DNA of 64,000 bases from positions 1 to 64,000 of the forward strand of contig NZ_JAPDOD010000004.1 of NCBI RefSeq assembly GCF_027587205.1, written 5' to 3'. The notes under the pieces were generated by a model. That model worked only from the letters and a program-made list of their open reading frames with translations, did not search any database and was not told where the DNA came from. Positions within the stretch are counted from its first letter, which is position 1; each line of letters begins with the position of its first letter. Position numbers and translations under genes: made by a program. Shown piece after piece: positions 35,826 to 43,365 of the stretch. Origin of the DNA: Solirubrobacter ginsenosidimutans (GTDB lineage: Bacteria; Actinomycetota; Thermoleophilia; Solirubrobacterales; Solirubrobacteraceae).

Positions 35826-36763
35826 CGCTCTCTTTGAACGACCGTGCGCTGGCGCTCGCCGACCGGCTGGCCGGCGACGCCGAGGCGCTGCAGGTCAAGG
35901 TCGAGACGCTGTCGAACGGCACGCGCCTGATCGACTGCGGCGCGGGCGGCTTCGAGGCGGGGCGGTCCTTCGCCGAGATCTGCATGGCCGGGCTGGGGAC
36001 CGTCGCCTACTCGCCGCTCGTGCTCGAAGGTCGCTGGCTGCCCGCGCTCACGGTGACCACCGACCGGCCCGCGATCGCGTGCCTGGCCGCGCAGTACGCC
36101 GGCTGGCGGATCGATCGCGACGGGTACTTCGCGATGGGCAGCGGGCCGGCGCGCGCGCTGATCCGCGCCGAGGAGCTCTATGACGAGCTCGGCTGGGACG
36201 AGCGGGCGAGCGCCGCCGTGCTGTGCCTGGAGACGCGCGAGCCGCCGCCGGCCGACGTCGCCGGCTTCGTGGCCGAGCGCGCCGGCGTGCCACCGGCGGC
36301 GCTGACGGTGCTGATGGCGCCGACCGCAACCGTCACCGGCAGCGTGCAGATCGCGGCGCGCGTCGTGGAGACCGCGCTGCACAAGCTCCACGAGCTCGAC
36401 TTCGACGTGCGCCGCGTCGTCGCGGGCTTCGGCAGCTGCCCGCTGCCGCCGGTGGCGGGCGACGACATGGCGGCACTCGGGCGGACAAACGACGCCGTGC
36501 TCTACGGCGGCCAGGTCCACCTCACGGTCCAGGCCGACGACGACATCCTGCGCGAGCTCGTCGAGCGCCTTCCGGCCACCGCGTCCTCGGACTACGGGGA
36601 ACCGTTCGGCAACGTGTTCAAGGCCGCGGAATACGACTTCTACAAGATCGATCCACTGCTGTTCAGCCCTGGGCAGATCAGGCTCACGAGCGTCGAGAGC
36701 GGTCGCAGCTTCGAGGCCGGCCGGGTCAACCTCGAGGTGCTGGAGCGCTCGTTCTGGGGCTGA
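35822..36763 (+). CDS. mch: methenyl-tetrahydromethanopterin cyclohydrolase
   Basis: A 313-residue protein matching Mch, which hydrates methenyl-H4MPT to formyl-H4MPT. Family stretches include VKVETLSNGTRLIDCGAGGF, GSGPARALIRAEELYDELGW and VVAGFGSCPLPPVAGDD, and the C-terminal EPFGNVFKAAEYDFYKIDPL. The ATG overlaps fhcC by four bases. It completes the route methylene-, methenyl-, formyl-H4MPT encoded by mtdB, mch and fhc in this island. Confidence 0.95.
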   Translation: MTLSLNDRALALADRLAGDAEALQVKVETLSNGTRLIDCGAGGFEAGRSFAEICMAGLGTVAYSPLVLEGRWLPALTVTTDRPAIACLAAQYAGWRIDRDGYFAMGSGPARALIRAEELYDELGWDERASAAVLCLETREPPPADVAGFVAERAGVPPAALTVLMAPTATVTGSVQIAARVVETALHKLHELDFDVRRVVAGFGSCPLPPVAGDDMAALGRTNDAVLYGGQVHLTVQADDDILRELVERLPATASSDYGEPFGNVFKAAEYDFYKIDPLLFSPGQIRLTSVESGRSFEAGRVNLEVLERSFWG

Positions 36764-37656
36764 CCGTCGCGATCCTGGGATCGACCGGCGGCTGGCACGC
36801 GCAGCAGCTGATCGACGCCCTCGCGGCGCGCGGCCACGAGCATCACCTGGTCCCGGTGACGCGGATGCTCGGGCGCATCGACGGCGACGTCACGGTGCGC
36901 AGCCGCGAGCTCTCGCTCGATGGCTGCGACGCCGTGCTCGTCCGCGGCATCCCGCGCGGCTCGCTGGAGCAGGTGATCTTCCGCGTCGACGCGCTGCACG
37001 CGCTCGAGGCGCGCGGCGTGCCGTGCATCAACGGCCCGCGCGCGATCGAGCGGACGATCGACAAGTTCCTCACTTCGGCGCTGCTGGCCGAGGCCGGCGT
37101 GCCGACGCCGCGCACGATCGCCTGCGAGCGCGTCGAGGACGCGCTCGAGGCGTTCGCGGAGCTCGGCGGCGACGTGATCGTCAAGCCGCTGTTCGGCTCG
37201 ATGGGCGCGGGGATGACGCGGGTCGACGACGCCGACGTCGCCTACCGCGTGTTCCACGCGTTGGCGCTCGAGCGCGCCGTCTACTACCTCCAGGAGACGC
37301 TGGCGCACGACCGCGACCTGCGCGCGTTCGTGGTCGGCGGACGCGTGCTCGCGGCGATCGAGCGGGTGACCGACGGCTGGCGAGGCAACCTCGCGCGTGG
37401 CGCCAGCGCGCGTGGAGCGAAGCTCACCGCCGCGCAAGAACGCCTGTGCCTCCAGGCCGCCGCCGCTGTGGGCGTCGACTACGCCGGCGTCGACCTTCTG
37501 CGCGCCGCCGACGGGCGCGATTACCTGCTGGAGCTCAACTCGATCCCCGGTTGGAGCGGACTGCAGAAGGCGACCGGCGCCGACGTGGCGGCGGCGCTCG
37601 TCGCGCACCTGGAGGCGGTCGTCAGCGAAGCTCGGCCAGCTCGCGCGACCCGATGA
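36760..37656 (+). CDS. RimK-type ATP-grasp ligase (MptN-like), apparent CTG start
   Basis: A 298-residue ATP-grasp protein of the RimK/MptN group, which adds glutamate to H4MPT or similar substrates. Motifs are NGPRAIERTIDKFLTSALLA, VIVKPLFGSMGAGMTRVDD (ATP-grasp loop), YYLQETLAHDRDLRAFVVGG and LLELNSIPGWSGLQKATG (metal site). No ATG, GTG or TTG stands near the expected N-terminus. A CTG at 36760 overlaps the mch stop (CTGA), exactly as ATGA joins the preceding genes, and gives MTVAILGSTGGW. It is the last gene of the forward operon and converges with the HisA-like gene with a 35-base overlap. Confidence 0.8.
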   Translation: MTVAILGSTGGWHAQQLIDALAARGHEHHLVPVTRMLGRIDGDVTVRSRELSLDGCDAVLVRGIPRGSLEQVIFRVDALHALEARGVPCINGPRAIERTIDKFLTSALLAEAGVPTPRTIACERVEDALEAFAELGGDVIVKPLFGSMGAGMTRVDDADVAYRVFHALALERAVYYLQETLAHDRDLRAFVVGGRVLAAIERVTDGWRGNLARGASARGAKLTAAQERLCLQAAAAVGVDYAGVDLLRAADGRDYLLELNSIPGWSGLQKATGADVAAALVAHLEAVVSEARPARATR

Positions 37657-38350
37657 CGCCGGTGTGCAGGGCCGTGCCGACGAGCGCGCCGGCCGCGCCG
37701 GCATCCCGCAGCGCGCGCAGGTCAGCGGCGTCGCGCACGCCGCCACCGGCGAGCAGCTCGAGCTCGGGGAACGCGGCATGCAGGTCCGCGATCAGCCCGA
37801 CGTCCAGGCCCGCACCGGTGCCCACCCGCGCCAGGTCGAGCACGATCGCCTCGCGCAGCCCTGCGCGATGCAGGCGCGCCATGGCTTCGAGCGCGGACAG
37901 GCCCGCCAGCGCCGGGTCGGGCGACAGCAGCCCGCCATCGCGCAGGTCGAGGCTCAAGACCACGGTGCCTCCGGGAAGTTCCACGAGCAGCCGGTCGAGC
38001 GCCTCCGGGCCGGTCAGCGTCTCGGACCCCACGATCACCCGCTGCGCACCGAGGTCCAGGAGCGCCCGGGCGCGCTCCGGCTCGCTGACACCGGCGTCGA
38101 CCATGACGCGCGCCCCGCGCGCCAGTGCACCGATGGTCTCGCGGTGCTCGCCTTCACCGGTGATCGCGTCGAGGTCGGCGACGTAGAGCTCCTCGAGGCC
38201 GAGCTCGGACCGGAAGACGCGTGCGAGGGCGAGCGGGTCGCCGTCGTCGCCGGCGCTGACGTTGCTGACCGGGCGGTAGCGTTCGCGTTCGCCGCGCACG
38301 GCGTGAACCGCCGTGCCGGCCTTGAGATCGATGACCGGCACGACCCGCAC
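37622..38350 (-). CDS. HisA/HisF-like TIM-barrel protein
   Basis: A barrel protein of about 242 residues related to HisA (ProFAR isomerase): VVPVIDLKAGTAVHAVRGER, LYVADLDAITGEGEHRETI, VMVDAGVSEPERARALL, ELLAGGGVRDAADLRALRDA and AGALVGTALHTGVIG. Histidine synthesis genes are absent nearby. HisA-like genes recur in H4MPT clusters of methylotrophs with no proven reaction. The start is GTG at 38350, with GTG 38359 and ATG 38374 as alternatives. It diverges from mfnF with only 16 bases between the likely starts. Confidence 0.78.
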   Translation of the reverse strand: MRVVPVIDLKAGTAVHAVRGERERYRPVSNVSAGDDGDPLALARVFRSELGLEELYVADLDAITGEGEHRETIGALARGARVMVDAGVSEPERARALLDLGAQRVIVGSETLTGPEALDRLLVELPGGTVVLSLDLRDGGLLSPDPALAGLSALEAMARLHRAGLREAIVLDLARVGTGAGLDVGLIADLHAAFPELELLAGGGVRDAADLRALRDAGAAGALVGTALHTGVIGSRELAELR

Positions 38351-38366
38351 GCTCGCCACGCTAGCA

Positions 38367-39371
38367 ATGGACATCGGCGGCGCGAACACCAAGGCGGCCT
38401 GGCTGCAGGGGAGCACGCTGCGGACCGTCTCGCGCCCGTTCGAGGTCTGGCGCGACCGCGCCGCGCTCTCCCGCGTGCTGCGCGACGTCGCCGCCGAGGT
38501 CGCCGGCGGTCGCGTTGACGCCGTGGCGATCACGATGACCGCCGAGCTGTCCGACGCGTTCCGGACCAAGCGCGAAGGCGTGGCGTTCGTCCTCGATGCC
38601 GTCGAGGACGCGCTCGGCGACCGGCCGCTGCGCGTGCTGACGGCCGCCGGGGAGCTCGTGTCGCTGCAGGCAGCCCGCGCGCGGCCGTGGGACGTCGCCG
38701 CCGCGAACTGGGTGGCGACCGCCCTCGCGGTCGCCGAGGCGTACCCGGACGCGCTGCTGATCGACGTCGGCAGCACGACCGCCGACGTGATCGCACTCGT
38801 CGCGGGCCGCGTCGCGGCGACGGGCCGCAACGACCTCGAACGCCTGCAGGCGGGCGAGCTCGTCTACACGGGCCTGCTCCGAACCAACCTGGCGGCCATC
38901 GCGCCGCAGGTGCCGGTCCGCGGCGGCTGGTGCCCGGTGGCGTCGGAGTACTTCGCGATCAGCGGCGACGTCCACCTCGTCCTCGGCGGGCTGACCGAGG
39001 ACGCGTATGACTGCCCCACGCCCGACGGGCGACCGGCCACGGTTCCAATCGCGCGCGAGCGCATCGCGAGGCTCGTGTGCTCCGACGTCGACCAGCTGGA
39101 CGCGGGCGAGATCGACGCGATCGCCGCCTACCTGGCAGCCGAGCAGGTGCGCCAGATCGTGGCCGCGGCGCGCCGCGTCGCGCGTCCGCTGCCGCCCGGC
39201 GCGCCCGTCGTCGCGGCCGGCTCCGGCGCGATGCTTGCCCGCGAGGCGGCCGCGCATCTGGGACGGCCGATCGCCGATCCCCCCGCGGCGTGGGGCGCGA
39301 CCGGTGGCGAGGTGGCACCCGCGGTCGCGCTCGCGGCGCTACTCGCGGCACGAGGGCCCGGGGTCCGGTGA
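38367..39371 (+). CDS. mfnF: methanofuran biosynthesis protein MfnF-like (hydantoinase/ASKHA fold)
   Basis: A 334-residue protein of the H4MPT-linked C1 transfer pathway family that includes MfnF. MfnF couples the tyramine-glutamate part of methanofuran to the furan part. MDIGGANTKAAWLQG is the phosphate-binding start, TAAGELVSLQAARARPWDVA and LLIDVGSTTADVIALVAGRV are typical central motifs, and VVAAGSGAMLAREAAAHLG lies near the end. The ATG at 38367 is chosen because the first motif begins there; an ATG at 38331 would overlap the HisA-like gene. With mfnE and mfnB nearby it points to a methanofuran-type cofactor. Confidence 0.87.
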   Translation: MDIGGANTKAAWLQGSTLRTVSRPFEVWRDRAALSRVLRDVAAEVAGGRVDAVAITMTAELSDAFRTKREGVAFVLDAVEDALGDRPLRVLTAAGELVSLQAARARPWDVAAANWVATALAVAEAYPDALLIDVGSTTADVIALVAGRVAATGRNDLERLQAGELVYTGLLRTNLAAIAPQVPVRGGWCPVASEYFAISGDVHLVLGGLTEDAYDCPTPDGRPATVPIARERIARLVCSDVDQLDAGEIDAIAAYLAAEQVRQIVAAARRVARPLPPGAPVVAAGSGAMLAREAAAHLGRPIADPPAAWGATGGEVAPAVALAALLAARGPGVR

Positions 39372-39523
39372 AGAATGGTCGGTCCGACTGATGTGGTGCA
39401 GTCGTGGATGCCTCGGGTCGCACGCGATAGTGATGCGTGCCTCTGGCACGTGAGCATCGTGAGTGACGCGAGGCGCCGCGGATGTGCCGCAGCGGGCGTA
39501 CCGGAATTCTTCAGCGGGCCCCT

Positions 39524-40165
39524 ATGCTGACCGTCGTCAAGGTCGGCGGCGGGCTCGGCCGCGGCGCGGGCGACGACGCGCTCAAGACTCTGTGCGCGGC
39601 GCTCGGCGAGCTCGGCGAGCGCCATCCGCTGCTCGTCGTCCCCGGCGGCGCCGGCTTCGCCGACGCCGTACGCGACGCCGACCGCCGCTTCGCGCTCAGC
39701 GCGGAAGCCGCGCACCGCATGGCGATCCTCGGCATGGAGCAGTTCGGCTGGCTGCTCGCCGAGCTGATCCCGGGTGCCGAGCGCTGCGCCGACCTCACGC
39801 GCTTCGGCCCTGGACGGACCACGGTGCTCCTCCCTGCCGCGCTGCCGCTCCACGCGCTGCCCGCTTCGTGGCAGGTGACGTCCGACTCGATCGCCGCGTG
39901 GGTCGCGATCCGGGTGGGTGCCGGCCGGCTCGTGCTCGTCAAAGGCGTCGACGGCCTGTACGCGAAATGGCCGGCGGACGGCGATCCGATCGCGCGCTTG
40001 AGCGTCGCCGAGCTCGCGGCGCTGCGGCCCGGGGGCGTCGACGAGTACCTGCCGGCCGTCCTCGAGGGCGCGCACTTCGAAACGTGGGTGATCGCGGCCG
40101 AACGGGTGGTGGAGCTGATCGAACGGGGGACCGCCGTGGGCACGCGAATTGGCTTGCTACCGTGA
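39524..40165 (+). CDS. mfnE: MfnE-like amino-acid-kinase-fold protein
   Basis: A 213-residue member of the amino acid kinase family: VVKVGGGLGRGAGDDALK (nucleotide loop), PLLVVPGGAGFADAVRDADR and RLVLVKGVDGLYAKWPADGD. The archaeal MfnE phosphorylates an aminomethylfuran phosphate in methanofuran synthesis. The ATG at 39524 is preferred to an earlier in-frame ATG because the kinase domain begins there. The 152 bases upstream, after mfnF, are free of genes and may hold a promoter. It ends four bases before the di-iron protein gene. Confidence 0.82.
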   Translation: MLTVVKVGGGLGRGAGDDALKTLCAALGELGERHPLLVVPGGAGFADAVRDADRRFALSAEAAHRMAILGMEQFGWLLAELIPGAERCADLTRFGPGRTTVLLPAALPLHALPASWQVTSDSIAAWVAIRVGAGRLVLVKGVDGLYAKWPADGDPIARLSVAELAALRPGGVDEYLPAVLEGAHFETWVIAAERVVELIERGTAVGTRIGLLP

Positions 40166-40169
40166 ATTC

Positions 40170-41015
40170 ATGGGTGAGCGGCAGCTCTGGGAGCGTGTCG
40201 TGGCCGGGCATTTCGTGCTCGCCAAGCGCAGCTTCTGGCCCAACTTCTTCTCCCAGATCGTGGCCCGCCTGCAGTGGAATCCGATGGCCATCGACCTGGC
40301 GCCGGACGCCCTTCAATGGCCTGAGCTCCCGCCCGAGCGTCGCGACCGGTTGCTGACGCTGCTGGCCGGGTTCTGCGTGGCCGAGGACGCCGTCGCCGAA
40401 CAGCTGACACCGTTCTCCGACGCGGCGCGGGAGGCCACGCTCGCCTCGCAAGAGAGCCTGATCGCCTGGGTGTTCTTCCTCCAGCGGCGCGACGAGCAGC
40501 GCCACGCGAGGCTTTTCGACCGCATCGGCGCCGAGGTGCTCGGGCTGCCGGGAGCGACGCCCGAGGAGCGGCGCGCCGCGGCCCGCGCCTACGTCCCGCC
40601 GGCGATGCTCGAGCTGTTCGAGGAGCGCCTGCCGGCGATGGCCACAGAGCTCGCGGCGGGGCGTACCGGGCTCAGCGAGGGCGTCAGCCTCTACCACATG
40701 CTGCTCGAAGGGGTCGTCTTCGACGCCGGGCAGCACGCGCTGCTCGACGAGCTCGCCGACGGCACCCTCCCAGGCGTGCGCGAGGGGGTGGAGCGCGTCG
40801 AGCGCGACGAGCGCTGGCACGTCGGCTTCGGCCTGCGCTGCCTGATCGAGACCCGGCCGTCGGCGCAGGTGCTCGGCGAGCTTCTGGAGCGGGCGCAGGA
40901 GGCCGCCGCCGTGTGGGGCGGTGCCGTCCCGGAGGCCACGTGCGCGAAGAGCGCCCGCAAGGTCGCCCACCGGCTCCACGTCGCCGGGCTCATCGCACCG
41001 CGCGCCGCGGCGTAG
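40170..41015 (+). CDS. R2/ferritin-like di-iron carboxylate protein of unknown function
   Basis: A 281-residue helical protein with the full di-iron ligand pattern of ribonucleotide-reductase-R2-like proteins: Glu in AEDAVAEQL (72 or 77), Glu109 and His112 in DEQRH, Glu180 in HMLLEGVV, and Glu214 with His217 in DERWH. The radical-bearing tyrosine of classical R2 cannot be assigned, and no large reductase subunit is present, so an oxidase or oxygenase like R2lox is more likely. It follows mfnE by four bases, so a role in cofactor maturation or protection is possible but unproven. Confidence 0.78.
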   Translation: MGERQLWERVVAGHFVLAKRSFWPNFFSQIVARLQWNPMAIDLAPDALQWPELPPERRDRLLTLLAGFCVAEDAVAEQLTPFSDAAREATLASQESLIAWVFFLQRRDEQRHARLFDRIGAEVLGLPGATPEERRAAARAYVPPAMLELFEERLPAMATELAAGRTGLSEGVSLYHMLLEGVVFDAGQHALLDELADGTLPGVREGVERVERDERWHVGFGLRCLIETRPSAQVLGELLERAQEAAAVWGGAVPEATCAKSARKVAHRLHVAGLIAPRAAA

Positions 41016-41021
41016 CAAACA

Positions 41022-41042
41022 TAAAGGGGACTGTCCCCTTTA
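41022..41042. repeat. REP-like palindrome, copy 1
   Basis: TAAAGGGGAC-T-GTCCCCTTTA is a perfect 10-bp inverted repeat around a single base. It sits seven bases after the stop of the di-iron gene, between two convergent genes. It could act as a terminator hairpin or be one unit of a dispersed REP-type family. Confidence 0.75.
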
Positions 41043-41083
41043 GACAAGCGGGTCCACGTCGCGCCGTGTGCGGCGGCGTCGCG

Positions 41084-41112
41084 AACCTAAAGGGGACTGT
41101 CCCCTATAGGTT
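41084..41112. repeat. REP-like palindrome, copy 2, with a partial third copy
   Basis: A 14-bp inverted repeat (13 of 14 matches) shares the core AGGGGACTGTCCCCT with copy 1 but has longer arms starting AACCT. A half copy, CCCTTTAGGTTGTGCGG, follows at about 41120-41136 and runs into the end of mfnB. The tandem arrangement suggests an active or recent repeat family. Confidence 0.75.
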
Positions 41113-41123
41113 GTGCGGTCCCT

Positions 41124-41837
41124 TTAGGTTGTGCGGGTGGTGGCGAGCAGGGCGCGGACGCGGGCGGCGTCGAGCGGGGCGGAGCGCCGGCCGTCGCTGC
41201 AGGCGGCCGAGCGGACGCCGGCGATGTCGGCCCCTGTAGCGCGCACCACGGGCAGGTCCTCGGCTCGCAGAGCGCCGGCCAGTGCGATCTGCAGGCCGGC
41301 GGCGTGGGCTTCGGCGACGAGAGTCGTCAGCGCGTCGGGAGTGAGCCAGTCGAGCAGTCCGCGGCCGTCCTTGATCGCCGTGTCGAACATGCACATCGCG
41401 AGGCCGGCGGCACGCGCCACGCGCGGCAGGAGCTCGGGTGCCAGCGGGGCTTGCGGCACGCGCCGGGCGTCCGCGTAGGCCGCCGCGACCACCTCGGCGC
41501 CGTCCACGCCGGCGACGGCGTCGCGGACCGCCCGCAGGAGCGCGACCGCCTCGTCCTCGGTCGACGTGCCGTAGAGGCCGACCTTGACGAGCGCCGCGCC
41601 GCTGCGCGCCGCGCCCAGGGCGGCGAGCGCCGCCGTGCCGGGAAGATTGGGCATGTCGCCGATCGCGGCGCTGACCGTGCGCCCGGGGTCCACCACGTCG
41701 CGCACGGCGGCGATGACCGCCGGCGACGGCGCGCCCAGCGAGCCTTCAGCGGGGTTCTTGACGTCGACGATGTCGGCGCCCGCGACGGCGGCCGTGCGCG
41801 CCTCCGCGGCGTCGACGACGCTCACGAGCAACTTCAT
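41124..41837 (-). CDS. mfnB: (5-formylfuran-3-yl)methyl phosphate synthase
   Basis: A 237-residue TIM-barrel protein (formerly DUF556/UPF0264). MfnB makes the furan precursor of methanofuran from glyceraldehyde-3-phosphate. The start MKLLVSVVDAAEARTAAVAG is followed by the hallmark DIVDVKNPAEGSLGAPSP with the catalytic Lys; later FDTAIKDGRGLLDWL and LQIALAGALRAEDLPVV fit the family. The ATG at 41837 overlaps the mptG stop (ATGA). The 3' end abuts the REP-like repeats, so the last codons coincide with repeat sequence. Confidence 0.92.
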   Translation of the reverse strand: MKLLVSVVDAAEARTAAVAGADIVDVKNPAEGSLGAPSPAVIAAVRDVVDPGRTVSAAIGDMPNLPGTAALAALGAARSGAALVKVGLYGTSTEDEAVALLRAVRDAVAGVDGAEVVAAAYADARRVPQAPLAPELLPRVARAAGLAMCMFDTAIKDGRGLLDWLTPDALTTLVAEAHAAGLQIALAGALRAEDLPVVRATGADIAGVRSAACSDGRRSAPLDAARVRALLATTRTT

Positions 41838-42772
41838 GCGCGCTCGCACCGAGCACCGTGGTTGTCGACCTTCACGAGCGCCACGCTCCCCGCTGCGCCG
41901 ACGATTTCCTCCATCCGGCTCGCGAGCTCGCGACCCGCGGCTTCACTTCCGACCACGCCGTAGACCGCTGGTCCCCACGAGCTCTGGCCGGCGCCGGCGG
42001 CTCCGCCGTCGAGCAACGCCTCGACCAGCGCTCCGGCGCGTGGGTGAAAGCGCCCGCCCTGCACGGCGGCGAACGCGTCGCCCACGAGCTGTTGGACGCG
42101 CGTCAGTGCGCCGCCGAACTCCTCGACGTCGTGCTCGACGAGCGCGGGGAGCAGCGACGTGAGCACGAGCTGCGCGATCGCCGCCGAGCGCTCGGCGGAC
42201 GGCACGAGCCGCGCGAACGCCTGGTTCTCGGCCGTCCCCGACAGCCCCGGCTCGGCGGTCGGGACGACGAGGACGATCCGCCACTCGTCCGGCACCGCGT
42301 GACGGGTGAGCAGCGGTGACGGGCGCTCGCTGTCGCGCCGGACCCCACCCTCGACGACGAGGCCGCCGAGCGCGAACGTCCACAGCCCGACCGAGGAGCG
42401 GGCCGCGCGGCCGGCGGCCTCGGCCAGCGCCGGCGCGGCGACCCTGCGCCCGCGCAGCGCGATCAGCGCCTGCGCTACGGCCAGCGCGAGCTTGGTGCCC
42501 GACCCGAGCCCGACGTGCGGCGGGATCGCCTCGACGATCCGCAGATGGCCGCCACCTTGCAGCCCCAGCGCGTCACGGCAGCGCCGCGCGAACACCAGCG
42601 CGCGCTCAGCCTCGACGCCCTCCACGACCAGCTCGTCCGCCGGCCGCGCCTCGATGACGACGGCCGGTCGGCTGACCGCCACCCCGACCCCGCCGAAGCG
42701 GCGCGGGCCGTCGCCGGCCACCGCGAGCATGCCCAGATGCAGACGAGCGGGCGCCTCGACGCGGACCTTCAA
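41834..42772 (-). CDS. mptG: beta-ribofuranosylaminobenzene 5'-phosphate synthase
   Basis: A 312-residue GHMP-kinase-fold enzyme. MptG condenses p-aminobenzoate with PRPP, the committed step to H4MPT. Key segments are VRVEAPARLHLGML, FGGVGVAVSRPAVVI, the GHMP motif IPPHVGLGSGTKLALAVAQA and GAAGAGQSSWGPAVYGVVG. It is the middle gene of the operon DUF447-mptG-mfnB, with 4-base overlaps on both sides. The adjacent divergent pabAB gene can supply its p-aminobenzoate. Confidence 0.93.
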   Translation of the reverse strand: MKVRVEAPARLHLGMLAVAGDGPRRFGGVGVAVSRPAVVIEARPADELVVEGVEAERALVFARRCRDALGLQGGGHLRIVEAIPPHVGLGSGTKLALAVAQALIALRGRRVAAPALAEAAGRAARSSVGLWTFALGGLVVEGGVRRDSERPSPLLTRHAVPDEWRIVLVVPTAEPGLSGTAENQAFARLVPSAERSAAIAQLVLTSLLPALVEHDVEEFGGALTRVQQLVGDAFAAVQGGRFHPRAGALVEALLDGGAAGAGQSSWGPAVYGVVGSEAAGRELASRMEEIVGAAGSVALVKVDNHGARCERA

Positions 42773-43338
42773 GAGTCTCCGATCGCCGCGCGCACATAGG
42801 CCATCGCCTCGCGCTCGCGCGGACCGCCCGTCTTGTCCACGAGCACCTGCAGGCGGTGCAGCTCGGTCCGGATGTGCTCCATGTCGAGCAGCCGTACCCG
42901 CGAGGCCAGGATCGACGCCTCCAGCACCGCGTACGACGCGCGATTGAACCCGAGGAACTCGCGCGCGACACCGCCGCCGACGACCGTCGTGCGGACGCGG
43001 GCGCGCACCTCGCCGTCATCGATCTCCTCCAGGCGCACCTCGCGCCACGAGCATGCGTCCGCAAGCACCGCGCCGCGGACGCCGGCCGCCGCCCGGGTCG
43101 GCGGACGCGGGTCCCCGAGCGCCGCCTGGCAGAACAGCAGGATGTCGTCGGTCAGATTCACGACGGCGACTCCGGTGGCGCGCAGGTTGCGCAGCGTGCG
43201 GGTACCTCGAAAGGGCTTGATGACGATCTGCCCCTCGCCCCACTCGACGCCCATCGCGGCGCAATTGACGCTGTCGTCGGGGTTGATCGTCGTCACCACC
43301 GTCTCGAGGACGGGTGCATCTGGCAAACCATGTGCCAA
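42769..43338 (-). CDS. DUF447-family protein (one-carbon cluster)
   Basis: A protein of about 189 residues of the DUF447 group, with a split-barrel flavin-reductase-like fold. Segments are VLETVVTTINPDDSVNCAAM, IVIKPFRGTRTLRNLRATG, AVVNLTDDILLFCQAALGD and FLGFNRASYAVLEASILASR. It is widespread in H4MPT-using archaea and methylotrophs and required there by association, but its reaction is unknown. The start is a TTG at 43338 or 43326; no ATG is available. Only 27 bases separate it from the divergent pabAB start. Confidence 0.8.
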   Translation of the reverse strand: MAHGLPDAPVLETVVTTINPDDSVNCAAMGVEWGEGQIVIKPFRGTRTLRNLRATGVAVVNLTDDILLFCQAALGDPRPPTRAAAGVRGAVLADACSWREVRLEEIDDGEVRARVRTTVVGGGVAREFLGFNRASYAVLEASILASRVRLLDMEHIRTELHRLQVLVDKTGGPREREAMAYVRAAIGDS

Positions 43339-43365
43339 CGTTGCGAGAGTGTAAGCGCGGGGCCG

